Below, in pieces: positions 1-7,262 of a stretch of DNA of 39,331 bases (positions are counted from its first letter, which is position 1; each line of letters opens with the position of its first letter). The DNA comes from CALXXL01 sp964512385 (GTDB lineage: Bacteria; Verrucomicrobiota; Lentisphaeria; Victivallales; Victivallaceae). The notes under the pieces were generated by a model. That model saw nothing but the letters and a program-made list of their open reading frames with translations. It searched no databases and was not told where the DNA came from. A program made the position numbers and the translations under genes. The stretch spans positions 1-39,331 of the forward strand of contig CAZEHZ010000008.1 of NCBI GenBank assembly GCA_964512385.1, given 5' to 3'.

Positions 1-92
1 CCTTATTACTGAAGAAAGGTCGAAAAAATGAACAATCATCTTATCTGCAAAAATTGCCGACCGGAAATACACCCTGATTTCACATGGCACGT

Positions 93-698
93 TTAAGAAA
101 TCCTTGACCATGCTTTTATAGATTCAGCTAAATTTAAATTACTGTTTGGAGCAACTCTTATATTGCAAGTTGAAACGATGTTTTCAATTAAAGCTTTATT
201 CCCCTGCCCTATGGCAGTAATAAGCTGTGGCCGATAATCATAACCGTTACAATAAAGCTTTTTATAATCTTCGGCAACAATACTTAAATGTAATATTGAA
301 TTTGGCTGGGCATGATTTAAAATTTGTTCATCATTCAGATCAGTAATGCCAAAACGTGACTTTAAGCCCTTAGACCAAAATAATTGATATCGCCCACGAA
401 TAAATTTAGTATATTCTAAAAATTTCATTTTTGCCCATAAATCCCCATTTTTCATAAGATTAGCAAGCTGAAACGGAGAAAATCTATCAGTGATACCATT
501 TGAATTTTTAGTATGCCATAGAGTCATTTCGTTTGCCATTTTGGTTAAATAATCTGGAGCGCCCTTAAATGATTTTAAATCCAAAGCATGCTCATTCCCG
601 GACATGTTGTGTTTTGAAAGTGAACTAAGCCAATATTTTAATAAAATATCTTTGATTTTTAAAACATTATCAGAATCAAAATTATCAACAAAAAGCAA
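93..698 (-). pseudogene. C-terminal remnant of a rolling-circle-type plasmid replication protein
   Basis: The 201-residue reading frame resembles the C-terminal half of Rep initiators of small plasmids. It has a stretch ending in an SPFQLANL-type motif (residues about 69-76), followed by an aromatic and basic block with the core RGRYQLFWSKGLKSRFG (about 102-118) and an acidic DLNDEQI. In that family these follow the HUH nuclease domain. Neither the HUH motif nor the catalytic Tyr region is present. The frame opens only shortly upstream (TAA at 714-716) and the best start is a TTG at 698 without a Shine-Dalgarno, so I read it as N-terminally truncated. It is much more AT-rich than its neighbours and a second partial copy lies upstream, both consistent with a decayed integrated plasmid or RCR-type element. 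Family assignment is by pattern memory. A diverged stand-alone gene starting at TTG is the alternative. Confidence 0.6.
202..238 (+). repeat. direct repeat copy 1 of rep tail
   Basis: This 37-base segment recurs at 770-806 in the same orientation with three mismatches. All three are silent in the shared reading frame on the minus strand, so the copies diverged while both were still under protein-level selection. Confidence 0.8.
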
Positions 699-741
699 AA
701 TATATCTGCCGTCTTATCAAGTTCCAAAAACTAAAAACATA

Positions 742-840
742 TCAATTCAGTGAAAATGATTCTATAGCCCCCTGCCCTATGGCGGTGATAAGTTGTGGCC
801 GATAATTGCGGTCATTAGATGACTTGAGCTCAAAAATATG
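742..840 (-). pseudogene. tail fragment of a second replication-protein copy
   Basis: Read on the minus strand, this stretch encodes about 32 residues ending in TGA (742-744) and containing YRPQLITAIGQG, identical to a 12-residue segment near the C-terminus of the gene at 93-698. At the DNA level 770-806 matches 202-238 at 34 of 37 bases, and the three differences are all synonymous third positions. The frame runs open into the pgk terminator, so nothing of the gene upstream survives. It looks like the C-terminus of a paralogue left by insertion and deletion next to the terminator. Confidence 0.65.
770..806 (+). repeat. direct repeat copy 2 of rep tail
   Basis: Partner of 202-238 (34/37 identical). 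It sits between the truncated Rep reading frame and the pgk terminator and encodes the shared peptide YRPQLITAIGQG on the minus strand. Confidence 0.8.
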
Positions 841-841
841 C

Positions 842-876
842 AAAAAAACGGAATCGCCTTTTACGCCGATTCCGTT
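842..876 (-). terminator. pgk transcription terminator
   Basis: A perfect 10-base-pair stem (AACGGAATCG at 847-856 with CGATTCCGTT at 867-876) and 10-base loop is followed, in minus-strand direction, by a run of seven T (842-848 as A on the plus strand). It lies 35 bases beyond the pgk stop codon, the classic intrinsic terminator layout. Confidence 0.85.
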
Positions 877-910
877 CAATATTCAGAACTGATTCTGAAA
901 TAAAAATGTC

Positions 911-2131
911 TTACTTGTCCGCCAAGCAAGCTACGCCGGGAAGTTCCTTGCCTTCAAGGAATTCCAACGACGCACCACCACCGGTGGAGATATGAGACAT
1001 CTTGTCGGCCAAACCAGACTGGTTTACCGCCGCGACACTGTCGCCACCACCAATAATGCTTACGGAGTCGCTGTCGGCCACGGCCTGACATACCGCCATG
1101 GTACCGGCGGCAAAGTTCGGCATTTCAAAACAACCCATCGGGCCGTTCCAAACTACGGTCTTGGCTCCGGAAATTTCCGCCGCATACATCTTAATGGTTT
1201 CCGGACCGATATCCAAAGCCATATAACCGGACGGAATATCGTTACCGACAATTTGAGTGTTGGCATCGTTATCAAACTTATCCGCTACTTTATTGTCTTC
1301 CGGCAACAGGAACTTAACTTTCTTTTCCTTGGCCAAAACCATGGTTTCTTTAGCAGTATCCAGCAATTCATCTTCGCAAAGCGAATTGCCGATATCATGG
1401 CCCAATGCCTTTAAGAAGGTGTAAGCCATACCGCCGCCAATCAAAATGGTGTCCACCTTTTCCATCAAGCTGCGCAAAACTTCCAGTTTACCGGAAACTT
1501 TAGCACCGCCGATGATCGCTACAAACGGGCGTTTCGGGTTGGCAACCGCTTTGCCTAAATACTGCAATTCCTTGTCCATCAAGAACCCGGCTACGCAGTT
1601 GGCTTTGTCCATATAATTAGTAATAACAGCGGTGGAGGCGTGTGCGCGGTGTGCGGTACCAAATGCATCGTTTACATAAACATTGCCCAGCTTGGCAAGT
1701 TCTTTGGCAAAGGCGCCCTGCACTTCTTTATCTTCCGGAGTCTTGCATTTCATATCTTCGGCCTTATGATAGCGGGTATTTTCGCATACCATAATTTCGC
1801 CGGCCTTTAACGCATTGGCTTCAGCAACTACAGCGTCGCCCACGCAGTCATCCGCAAATTTTACATTCTTGCCCAGCAATTTGGCCAAATAATCGGCTGC
1901 CGGTTTTACGCTGAACTCGGCTATGCGTTCGCCTTTCGGCCGACCTAAGTGAGTCAACAACACCAAACTGGCGCCGTTTTCCAAAATATAATTAATGGTG
2001 GGGAGCGCAGCACGGATACGGGTATCGTCGGCCACAACGCCGTTTTTCAACGGAACGTTAAAGTCAACACGCATTACTACACGTTTGCCGGTTAAGGCAA
2101 TGTCTTGTACGGTCTTCTTATTGATATTCAT
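911..2131 (-). CDS. pgk: phosphoglycerate kinase
   Basis: Cytosolic glycolytic enzyme that transfers phosphate from 1,3-bisphosphoglycerate to ADP, making ATP and 3-phosphoglycerate. The 406-residue length is normal for the monomeric bacterial enzyme. Visible family signatures are the substrate-side RVDFNVPL (residues 21-28) and HLGRPKG (61-67), the AIIGGAKVSGK hinge segment, the nucleotide-side WNGPMGCFE, and the terminal IIGGGDSVAAV followed by STGGGASLEFL. The ATG at 2131 has an AGGAGA Shine-Dalgarno about 8 bases upstream. It lies downstream of gap on the same strand, but a strong terminator stands between them, so it is either read through or driven by a promoter in the 84-base gap. Nothing is unusual in the protein. 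Confidence 0.97.
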   Translation of the reverse strand: MNINKKTVQDIALTGKRVVMRVDFNVPLKNGVVADDTRIRAALPTINYILENGASLVLLTHLGRPKGERIAEFSVKPAADYLAKLLGKNVKFADDCVGDAVVAEANALKAGEIMVCENTRYHKAEDMKCKTPEDKEVQGAFAKELAKLGNVYVNDAFGTAHRAHASTAVITNYMDKANCVAGFLMDKELQYLGKAVANPKRPFVAIIGGAKVSGKLEVLRSLMEKVDTILIGGGMAYTFLKALGHDIGNSLCEDELLDTAKETMVLAKEKKVKFLLPEDNKVADKFDNDANTQIVGNDIPSGYMALDIGPETIKMYAAEISGAKTVVWNGPMGCFEMPNFAAGTMAVCQAVADSDSVSIIGGGDSVAAVNQSGLADKMSHISTGGGASLEFLEGKELPGVACLADK

Positions 2132-2154
2132 GATAATAATTCTCCTGTAAATTG

Positions 2155-2191
2155 AAAAAAAGCCCGAAGCACCATAACCGGCCTTCGGGCT
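2155..2191 (-). terminator. gap transcription terminator
   Basis: The stem AGCCCGAAG (2161-2169) pairs with CTTCGGGCT (2183-2191), and the minus-strand product ends in a T run (2155-2160). It sits between gap and pgk, so glyceraldehyde-3-phosphate dehydrogenase message can be made in excess over pgk. Confidence 0.85.
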
Positions 2192-2215
2192 GCAATCAGC
2201 TAATATTACGCCGGA

Positions 2216-3217
2216 TTAGAGCGAAGCCATGTAGCAGATCAGGTCTACAACCTTATTAGAGTAACCCCATTCGTTGTCATACCAGGAAACAACCTTTACA
2301 AAGTTGCCGTTCAAGGCAATACCAGCCTTGGCGTCAAAGATAGAGGTGCGCGGATCGCTGGTGAAGTCAGTGGAAACAACGGCATCTTCGGTGTAACCCA
2401 GGATACCCTTTAATTCGTTTTCGCTGGCCTTCTTCATTGCGGCGCAGATTTCTTCATAAGTAGCGGCCTTGTTCAAGCGGCAAGTCAAGTCTACCACGGA
2501 AACGTCGGCGGTCGGTACTCGGAAAGACATACCGGTCAACTTGCCGTTCAATTCCGGAATTACTTTACCTACAGCCTTGGCAGCGCCGGTGCTGGACGGA
2601 ATGATGTTGCCGAGGATACCACGGCCGCCGCGCCAGTCCTTCTTGGACGGGCCGTCTACGGTCTTCTGGGTAGCGGTGGCAGCGTGTACAGTGGTCATTA
2701 AACCTTCTACCACGCCGAAGTTGTCATTCAATACCTTGGTAATCGGGGCTAAGCAGTTGGTGGTGCAGGAAGCATTGGATACAATGTTCATGTCCTTGGT
2801 CAACTTGCAGTTATTTACGCCCATTACGAACATCGGGGTGTCGTCTTTGCTCGGGGCAGACATTACAACCTTCTTAGCGCCGGCGGCGAGGTGAGCCTGA
2901 GCCTTTTCAGCAGTCAGGAACAAACCGGTGGATTCAACCACATAATCAGCACCAACTGCGCCCCAAGCCAACATAGCCGGGTCTTTTTCAGCGGTGATGC
3001 GGATCTTCTTACCGTTTACAACCAACTGGCCGTCTTCAACTGCGATAGTGCCGTTGAACATGCCGTGTACAGAATCGTACTTTAACATATAGGCAATGTA
3101 ATCTACATCCAGCAAGTCGTTGATCGCAACAACTTCAACATCCTTGTGGCTCTGAGCCGCGCGGAACACCAGACGGCCGATACGACCGAAACCATTGATA
3201 CCGATTTTGATAGTCAT
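2216..3217 (-). CDS. gap: glyceraldehyde-3-phosphate dehydrogenase, type I
   Basis: Glycolytic enzyme that oxidises and phosphorylates glyceraldehyde 3-phosphate with NAD to 1,3-bisphosphoglycerate, the substrate of the downstream pgk. The 333 residues begin with the Rossmann dinucleotide motif GINGFGRIGR (6-15). The catalytic segment is SNASCTTNCLAP with the nucleophile Cys151, and the later HAATATQKTVDG segment supplies the active-site His. The C-terminal WYDNEWGYS is also typical. The ATG at 3217 is preceded by AAGGA. Codon use looks strongly biased, as expected for a highly expressed gene. A candidate promoter lies at 3307-3335 and a terminator follows the stop. Confidence 0.97.
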   Translation of the reverse strand: MTIKIGINGFGRIGRLVFRAAQSHKDVEVVAINDLLDVDYIAYMLKYDSVHGMFNGTIAVEDGQLVVNGKKIRITAEKDPAMLAWGAVGADYVVESTGLFLTAEKAQAHLAAGAKKVVMSAPSKDDTPMFVMGVNNCKLTKDMNIVSNASCTTNCLAPITKVLNDNFGVVEGLMTTVHAATATQKTVDGPSKKDWRGGRGILGNIIPSSTGAAKAVGKVIPELNGKLTGMSFRVPTADVSVVDLTCRLNKAATYEEICAAMKKASENELKGILGYTEDAVVSTDFTSDPRTSIFDAKAGIALNGNFVKVVSWYDNEWGYSNKVVDLICYMASL

Positions 3218-3306
3218 TTTTTGTTTTCCTTACATTTTTTTAGGCTTACGCCAGTTTTATTGTAAAAGTCTTAAAAAACCTTTTCTTCTATTCTTTACGG
3301 AATTAT

Positions 3307-3335
3307 AATCTACCACACTTTTCCGAAAAAGTCAA
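3307..3335 (-). promoter_or_regulatory. candidate gap promoter
   Basis: On the minus strand TTGACT (3330-3335) is separated by exactly 17 bases from TAGATT (3307-3312), about 90 bases upstream of the gap start in the AT-rich divergent spacer. The same TAGATT -10 box occurs before yihY. An overlapping TATAAT is an alternative -10. Confidence 0.5.
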
Positions 3336-3427
3336 AACAAAAATGTGATTTATTCGATAAAATAATATTTAGAAAACGTTTTTTACGGAAAACATCACAA
3401 TAAAACCGTTTTTTTGGGTTGACAATA

Positions 3428-3455
3428 TTGAAAAATAATAAAACTGGGCTAAATT
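3428..3455 (+). promoter_or_regulatory. candidate dnaN promoter
   Basis: TTGAAA (3428-3433), a 16-base spacer and TAAATT (3450-3455) fit a sigma-70-type promoter 41 bases before the dnaN ATG. A better -35 match, TTGACA at 3419-3424, lies just upstream but has no -10 at the right spacing. Confidence 0.4.
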
Positions 3456-3496
3456 TTCTATGATAATTAAAAAAATGAAAAGAAAGGATTTTTCAG

Positions 3497-4591
3497 ATGA
3501 AATTTAAAGTTAGCCGCGAAAAGCTGCTTAAAGCTCTGCAAAAAGTCAGCAATGCCATTGGTAATCGCAGTACGATGCCGGTATTGGGTAATGTGTTGCT
3601 GGAAGGTGAAGGCAATGTGCTGAAATTGACCACAACAGACTTGGATATCCGTATTTCCACTCAAATCGAGGCGGAAATCGATATCGCCGGTTGCACTACA
3701 GTGCCGGTGAAAAAGTTCTATGCGCTGGTCAACAAATTCACCGACGAAGATTTGTTTTTTGACTGCAATGAACGTCATCATGCTGAACTGGTGTGCGGAA
3801 ACAGCAAGTTTAAGTTGTTAGGCTTGCCGACGGACGGGTTCCCGGAATTGCCGGAATTTACCCCGGTGCGCCGGCTTACCTATAAAGAAAACGACTTGCG
3901 CCGCATTTTCAGCCAAATCAGCTATGCTGTAAGTCTGGATGACAGCCGCAAGGTTCTGCACGGGGTTTTGTGCAGCTGTAAAGATAATCAGGTGGCGTTT
4001 GTGGCCACCGACGGCAAACGGTTGGCGATTGTGGAAAAACTCCCGGAATCCTTTGAAGGAACTGAAGGTGAAGTTATTGTTCCGTTGCGTGCCGCGACTG
4101 AACTGAAGCGGTTAATGGATGGCGATGAACTTGTGGCGGTGGAAATCGGCGACAAGTTGGCCGCTTTTATTACCGACTCCATGGTGCTTACCACCAAGTT
4201 GATTGAAGGTAACTACCCCAATTATCGCCAGGTGATTCCGACTCGCTTTAACAGCCAAATCACCGTGCCGACCGCAACGTTTTTGGCTAAAATCGAATTG
4301 GTTTCGCAGGTATTGGCCGACAATAACAGTTTTGTGGTGTTGAATTTTGCTGATAATCAGCTGAAGATTCAGGCGGCCAGTGCGGAAATCGGTGAAGGTA
4401 TGGCGATTGTGGATATTGAATATAGTGCCGATGAAGTGGAAGTTTCATTTAATCCGGCATTTTTGGCCGAACCGTTGCGTTCCGCCGCCACCGAAACGGT
4501 GCTGGTGAATTTGAATGACGGCTTCAGCCCGGTATCCATTGACGGCGGCGACGGATTTTTGTACGTTATTATGCCGATGCGAAACCGCTAA
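3497..4591 (+). CDS. dnaN: DNA polymerase III beta subunit (sliding clamp)
   Basis: Ring-forming processivity clamp that tethers the replicative polymerase to DNA. The 364-residue length and three-domain pattern fit. The start MKFKVSREKLLKAL, then TTDLDIRIS and VPVKKFYALV in domain 1, and the C-terminal VIMPMRNR correspond to the conserved ending that lines the clamp-binding pocket. The ATG is preceded by AAAGGA 8 bases upstream. It heads a dnaN-recF-murA group. dnaA is not adjacent in this window, and a terminator follows immediately, so recF may receive only part of the transcription. Confidence 0.96.
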   Translation: MKFKVSREKLLKALQKVSNAIGNRSTMPVLGNVLLEGEGNVLKLTTTDLDIRISTQIEAEIDIAGCTTVPVKKFYALVNKFTDEDLFFDCNERHHAELVCGNSKFKLLGLPTDGFPELPEFTPVRRLTYKENDLRRIFSQISYAVSLDDSRKVLHGVLCSCKDNQVAFVATDGKRLAIVEKLPESFEGTEGEVIVPLRAATELKRLMDGDELVAVEIGDKLAAFITDSMVLTTKLIEGNYPNYRQVIPTRFNSQITVPTATFLAKIELVSQVLADNNSFVVLNFADNQLKIQAASAEIGEGMAIVDIEYSADEVEVSFNPAFLAEPLRSAATETVLVNLNDGFSPVSIDGGDGFLYVIMPMRNR

Positions 4592-4610
4592 TTGATTGAC
4601 TATGTTACAC

Positions 4611-4636
4611 GGGGCATAACAATGCCCCTTTTTTTT
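4611..4636 (+). terminator. terminator after dnaN
   Basis: The stem GGGGCAT (4611-4617), four-base loop and ATGCCCC (4622-4628) are followed by eight T (4629-4636). The recF ATG begins only seven bases after the T run, so the terminator occupies the place where recF's ribosome-binding site should be. Confidence 0.85.
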
Positions 4637-4643
4637 ACCTTAC

Positions 4644-5729
4644 ATGATTAAAGAGTTACAGCTGAAAAACTATCGTTCTTATCCGGAATTAAACTTGGAG
4701 TTTGAGGCCGGCTGGACGGTTTTTGCCGGTGCTAACGGGGCGGGCAAAACTAATCTGCTGGAAGCAATTTTTTTCATGGTTATGTTGCGCTCGTTCCGCA
4801 CGGCTCAGCCTAAAGAGATGATTCGGCATAATGAAAATGCGTTCTCTTTGTACGGCCGCATAGAGCGTGGCGTCTGGCAGGAGCGACTGCAACTTTCGTA
4901 TGCCGGTAACGGCGACCGTTATCTGGAGCGTAATGGCTCGGCGGTGCGCAAAAGCAGTAATTTTATCGGTTTAACCCTCCCGGTGGCGTTTATTCCGGAA
5001 GACATTATGCTGATTTCCGGCAGTGGTTCAATCCGGCGGCGATTTGCCGATATGTATTTGTCTTTGCTGGATCCGCAGTATCAGCATTCGCTGTATAATT
5101 ACAACTCGGCACTGTTACAGCGGAATGCGGCGCTGAAGCGCGGGCAAATCGCCAAGGCCGCCGCCGGAGCGTTTGAACCCATTATGGCGGAACATGCAAT
5201 TTATATTGAAAAACGCCGCCGGAATTTTGCCGCTTTGCTGGCGGATGAAGTCTGTTTACTGCTGAATAATGAGCCGGAAAACGAGTTTTCGATTGTTTAT
5301 CGCCCGGATTGCCCGGTGGATTCGATTGCCGAGTACCGCAGTAAATTAGCCGAAGACCGTGCGAAAGATTTGAAACGGGGCTGTACGCAGTCCGGCCCGC
5401 AATTAGATGATTTTGTATTCAATCTGCATGGCCAGCCCATGCGGAATTTTGCCTCTATGGGGCAACGGCGAAAGCTGGCGATTTATTTAAAATTGGCGGC
5501 TTATACAATTATGCGTAAGCAGATAAAATCCACAAAAACCGGCATTGTGGTACTGGTGGATGATGTTACCGGTGAACTGGATGCCGCTAATAAACAACGC
5601 TTTTTTGAGAGTATTAAAACCGCAGACCAGGCTTTTTTTACCTTTACCGAACCACCCGCCGATGCGGTGTTTCAAACCGCCGGGCAGTATAAAATAATTG
5701 ACTCTAAGGCAATATGTGTAAGGAGATGA
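4644..5729 (+). CDS. recF: DNA replication and repair protein RecF
   Basis: SMC-like ATPase of the RecFOR gap-repair pathway. It helps load RecA at single-strand gaps, and here it sits next to the clamp gene as in many bacteria. The 361 residues show the N-terminal MIKELQLKNYRSY, Walker A GANGAGKT (29-36), a signature-like SMGQRRKLAI and Walker B VVLVDDVTGELD near the C-terminus. The start is fixed by homology to the RecF N-terminus, yet there is no Shine-Dalgarno, because the dnaN terminator T-tract lies directly upstream. The stop codon overlaps the region carrying the murA ribosome-binding site, suggesting translational coupling to murA. Confidence 0.95.
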   Translation: MIKELQLKNYRSYPELNLEFEAGWTVFAGANGAGKTNLLEAIFFMVMLRSFRTAQPKEMIRHNENAFSLYGRIERGVWQERLQLSYAGNGDRYLERNGSAVRKSSNFIGLTLPVAFIPEDIMLISGSGSIRRRFADMYLSLLDPQYQHSLYNYNSALLQRNAALKRGQIAKAAAGAFEPIMAEHAIYIEKRRRNFAALLADEVCLLLNNEPENEFSIVYRPDCPVDSIAEYRSKLAEDRAKDLKRGCTQSGPQLDDFVFNLHGQPMRNFASMGQRRKLAIYLKLAAYTIMRKQIKSTKTGIVVLVDDVTGELDAANKQRFFESIKTADQAFFTFTEPPADAVFQTAGQYKIIDSKAICVRR

Positions 5730-5736
5730 GAATAAA

Positions 5737-7011
5737 ATGAAAAGATTAAGAATTGTTGGGCAAACCCCGATTTCCGGTGAAGTCCGCATCAGCGGTAACA
5801 AAAACGCCGCTTTGCCGATGATTGCCGCCGCGTTGTTGACCAGTGAACCGGTAATACTGCACAATATGCCGGATATTCTGGATGTGCGCAGTATGCTGAA
5901 CATTATTGCCGATTTGGGGGCAACGGTGGAGTTTAAAGACAATGTGGCTAAAATTTGCGCTGCGGATATTAACTCGGCCGAATTGAGCAGAGAGTCTTGT
6001 TCCAACACCAGAACCAGTATTTTATTTGCGGCGCCGTTGGTGGCACGTTGCGGCGAGGCTCGATTGTATCCGCCGGGCGGCGATGTGATTGGCCGGCGGC
6101 GGCTGGACGGTCATTTTTACGGCTTGCGTAAATTAGGTGCTACGGCCAATTACGGCATTCAATATGCATTTGAGGCGCCGAACGGTTTAAGCGGCTGTGA
6201 AATGTTTCTGGATGAAGCCAGCGTTACCGCCACTGAACAGATTATGATGGCCGCCGTTACCGCCGACGGGTTGACGATTCTGCGGAATGCCGCCAGCGAA
6301 CCGCATGTTACCGATTTAGGGAATTTATTGAATGCAATGGGGGCTAAAATTTCCGGCTTGGGCAGTAATACGCTGGAAATTGAGGGAGTAAAGCAACTGC
6401 ACGGTGTTGAGTATACGATTTGTGCCGACCATATTGAAGCGGGGAGTTTTTTGGCTTTGGCGGCGGCTCGTGGCGGCGAACTTATTGTGCGTGGCACCTC
6501 GCCCCGCAACTACTGGATGACTCGACGGGTGTTTGAAAAATTCAACATAAAAATGGAGTTGCGGCCGGACCATATCTACCTGCCGGGCGGCCAGCAACTG
6601 CAGGTGGCCAATGACGAAGGCGGGCATATTCCGGTAATTGCCGACGGCCCGTGGCCGCAGTTTCCGTCAGACATGATGAGTTGTTCAATAGTAATGGCCA
6701 CTCAAGCCCGTGGAACCGTGATGTTTTTTGAAAAAATGTTTGAAAGCCGCATCTACTTTGTGGATCGTCTGATTGCCATGGGAGCCAGTGCGATTGTTTG
6801 CGATCCGCACCGGGTGGTAATTAACGGACCGGCAATTTTGCGTGGCACCACCTTATCCAGTCCGGATATCCGGGCCGGAATGGCCTTGCTGATTGCGGCG
6901 GTATGTGCGCATGGTGAAAGTACGATTAATTCGTGCGAGGTAATTTACCGTGGATATGAAAAATTAGTAGAAAAACTTAGTGGAATCGGTTGTAATCTTG
7001 AAGAAATATAG
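5737..7011 (+). CDS. murA: UDP-N-acetylglucosamine 1-carboxyvinyltransferase (MurA), Asp-type
   Basis: First committed step of peptidoglycan synthesis: transfers enolpyruvate from PEP to UDP-GlcNAc in the cytosol. The 424-residue EPSP-synthase-fold protein has the NKNAALP motif with Lys22, the substrate segment FPSDM, the DIRAGMALLIA motif and the C-terminal YRGYEKL arginine. The catalytic loop reads PPGGDVIGRRRLD, so the position of E. coli Cys115 is Asp116, as in the mycobacterial enzyme. Such enzymes are known to be active and not alkylated by fosfomycin. An AAGGAG site lies inside the end of recF, 10 bases before the ATG. A divergent MurA paralogue is possible, but no other copy is in view. 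Confidence 0.92.
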   Translation: MKRLRIVGQTPISGEVRISGNKNAALPMIAAALLTSEPVILHNMPDILDVRSMLNIIADLGATVEFKDNVAKICAADINSAELSRESCSNTRTSILFAAPLVARCGEARLYPPGGDVIGRRRLDGHFYGLRKLGATANYGIQYAFEAPNGLSGCEMFLDEASVTATEQIMMAAVTADGLTILRNAASEPHVTDLGNLLNAMGAKISGLGSNTLEIEGVKQLHGVEYTICADHIEAGSFLALAAARGGELIVRGTSPRNYWMTRRVFEKFNIKMELRPDHIYLPGGQQLQVANDEGGHIPVIADGPWPQFPSDMMSCSIVMATQARGTVMFFEKMFESRIYFVDRLIAMGASAIVCDPHRVVINGPAILRGTTLSSPDIRAGMALLIAAVCAHGESTINSCEVIYRGYEKLVEKLSGIGCNLEEI

Positions 7012-7049
7012 GAATATTACCGTTTCAGCTTAATGGATTTGTCCGGCAG

Positions 7050-7066
7050 AGTCAGCAATGACTTTT
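7050..7066 (+). terminator. weak candidate terminator of murA
   Basis: AGTCA (7050-7054) pairs with TGACT (7059-7063) around a GCAA tetraloop and is followed by TTT then GTT. The stem is short, so this is tentative. Confidence 0.35.
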
Positions 7067-7072
7067 GTTGGC

Positions 7073-7085
7073 CGATAATGCAAAA
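7073..7085 (-). repeat. intergenic repeat, copy A
   Basis: CGATAATGCAAAA on the plus strand. With its flanks it reads, on the minus strand, AGCCG-gTTTTGCATtATCGGC (about 7070-7091), near-identical to the palindrome at 21033-21054. It lies in the convergent murA/maf spacer. Confidence 0.6.
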
Positions 7086-7204
7086 CCGGCTATATTGTTG
7101 ACAATAAAAATGTTAAACTTTAAAAAACGCACAAAGTATGCAAGTTTTTGAGCGTATAACTATGTTTTATGCCGGAAGCGCACCGGCATTAACCTTGCCT
7201 AAGC

Positions 7205-7247
7205 AAAAATCCCCTTTTGCATTATCGACTAAACTAATCGGTAGGGG
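7205..7247 (-). terminator. candidate terminator of maf
   Basis: On the minus strand CCCCT (7243-7247) can pair with AGGGG (7211-7215), with an inner ATTA/TAAT pairing, followed by ATTTTTG. The loop contains repeat copy B. The outer stem is short, so confidence is moderate. Confidence 0.4.
7213..7231 (+). repeat. intergenic repeat, copy B
   Basis: CCTTTTGCATTATCGACTA, an exact 19-base match to the reverse complement of 21116-21134. It is also an inverted partner of copy A (13 identical bases) across about 155 bases. Confidence 0.7.
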
Positions 7248-7262
7248 TTCTAATATCGCAAA

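Noticed and set aside
28..96. 22-codon plus-strand frame with AAAGG upstream and a CxxC motif
   Set aside because: Too short, overlaps the end of the rep remnant and has no recognisable relative. The window edge prevents judging context.
3218..3496. AT-rich spacer before dnaN as a replication origin
   Set aside because: I see no DnaA-box-like TTATnCACA sites and dnaA is not adjacent. The AT richness is explained by two divergent promoters.
7169..7189. ATGCCGG/CCGGCAT hairpin as a terminator
   Set aside because: A seven-base stem exists but neither strand has a following T run. It may be structural but I cannot assign it.
7073..7227. A 155-base MITE bounded by 13-base inverted repeats
   Set aside because: The second spacer has its copies in a different relative orientation, with a terminator between them and no target-site duplication visible. 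A repeat family fits better than a mobile unit.
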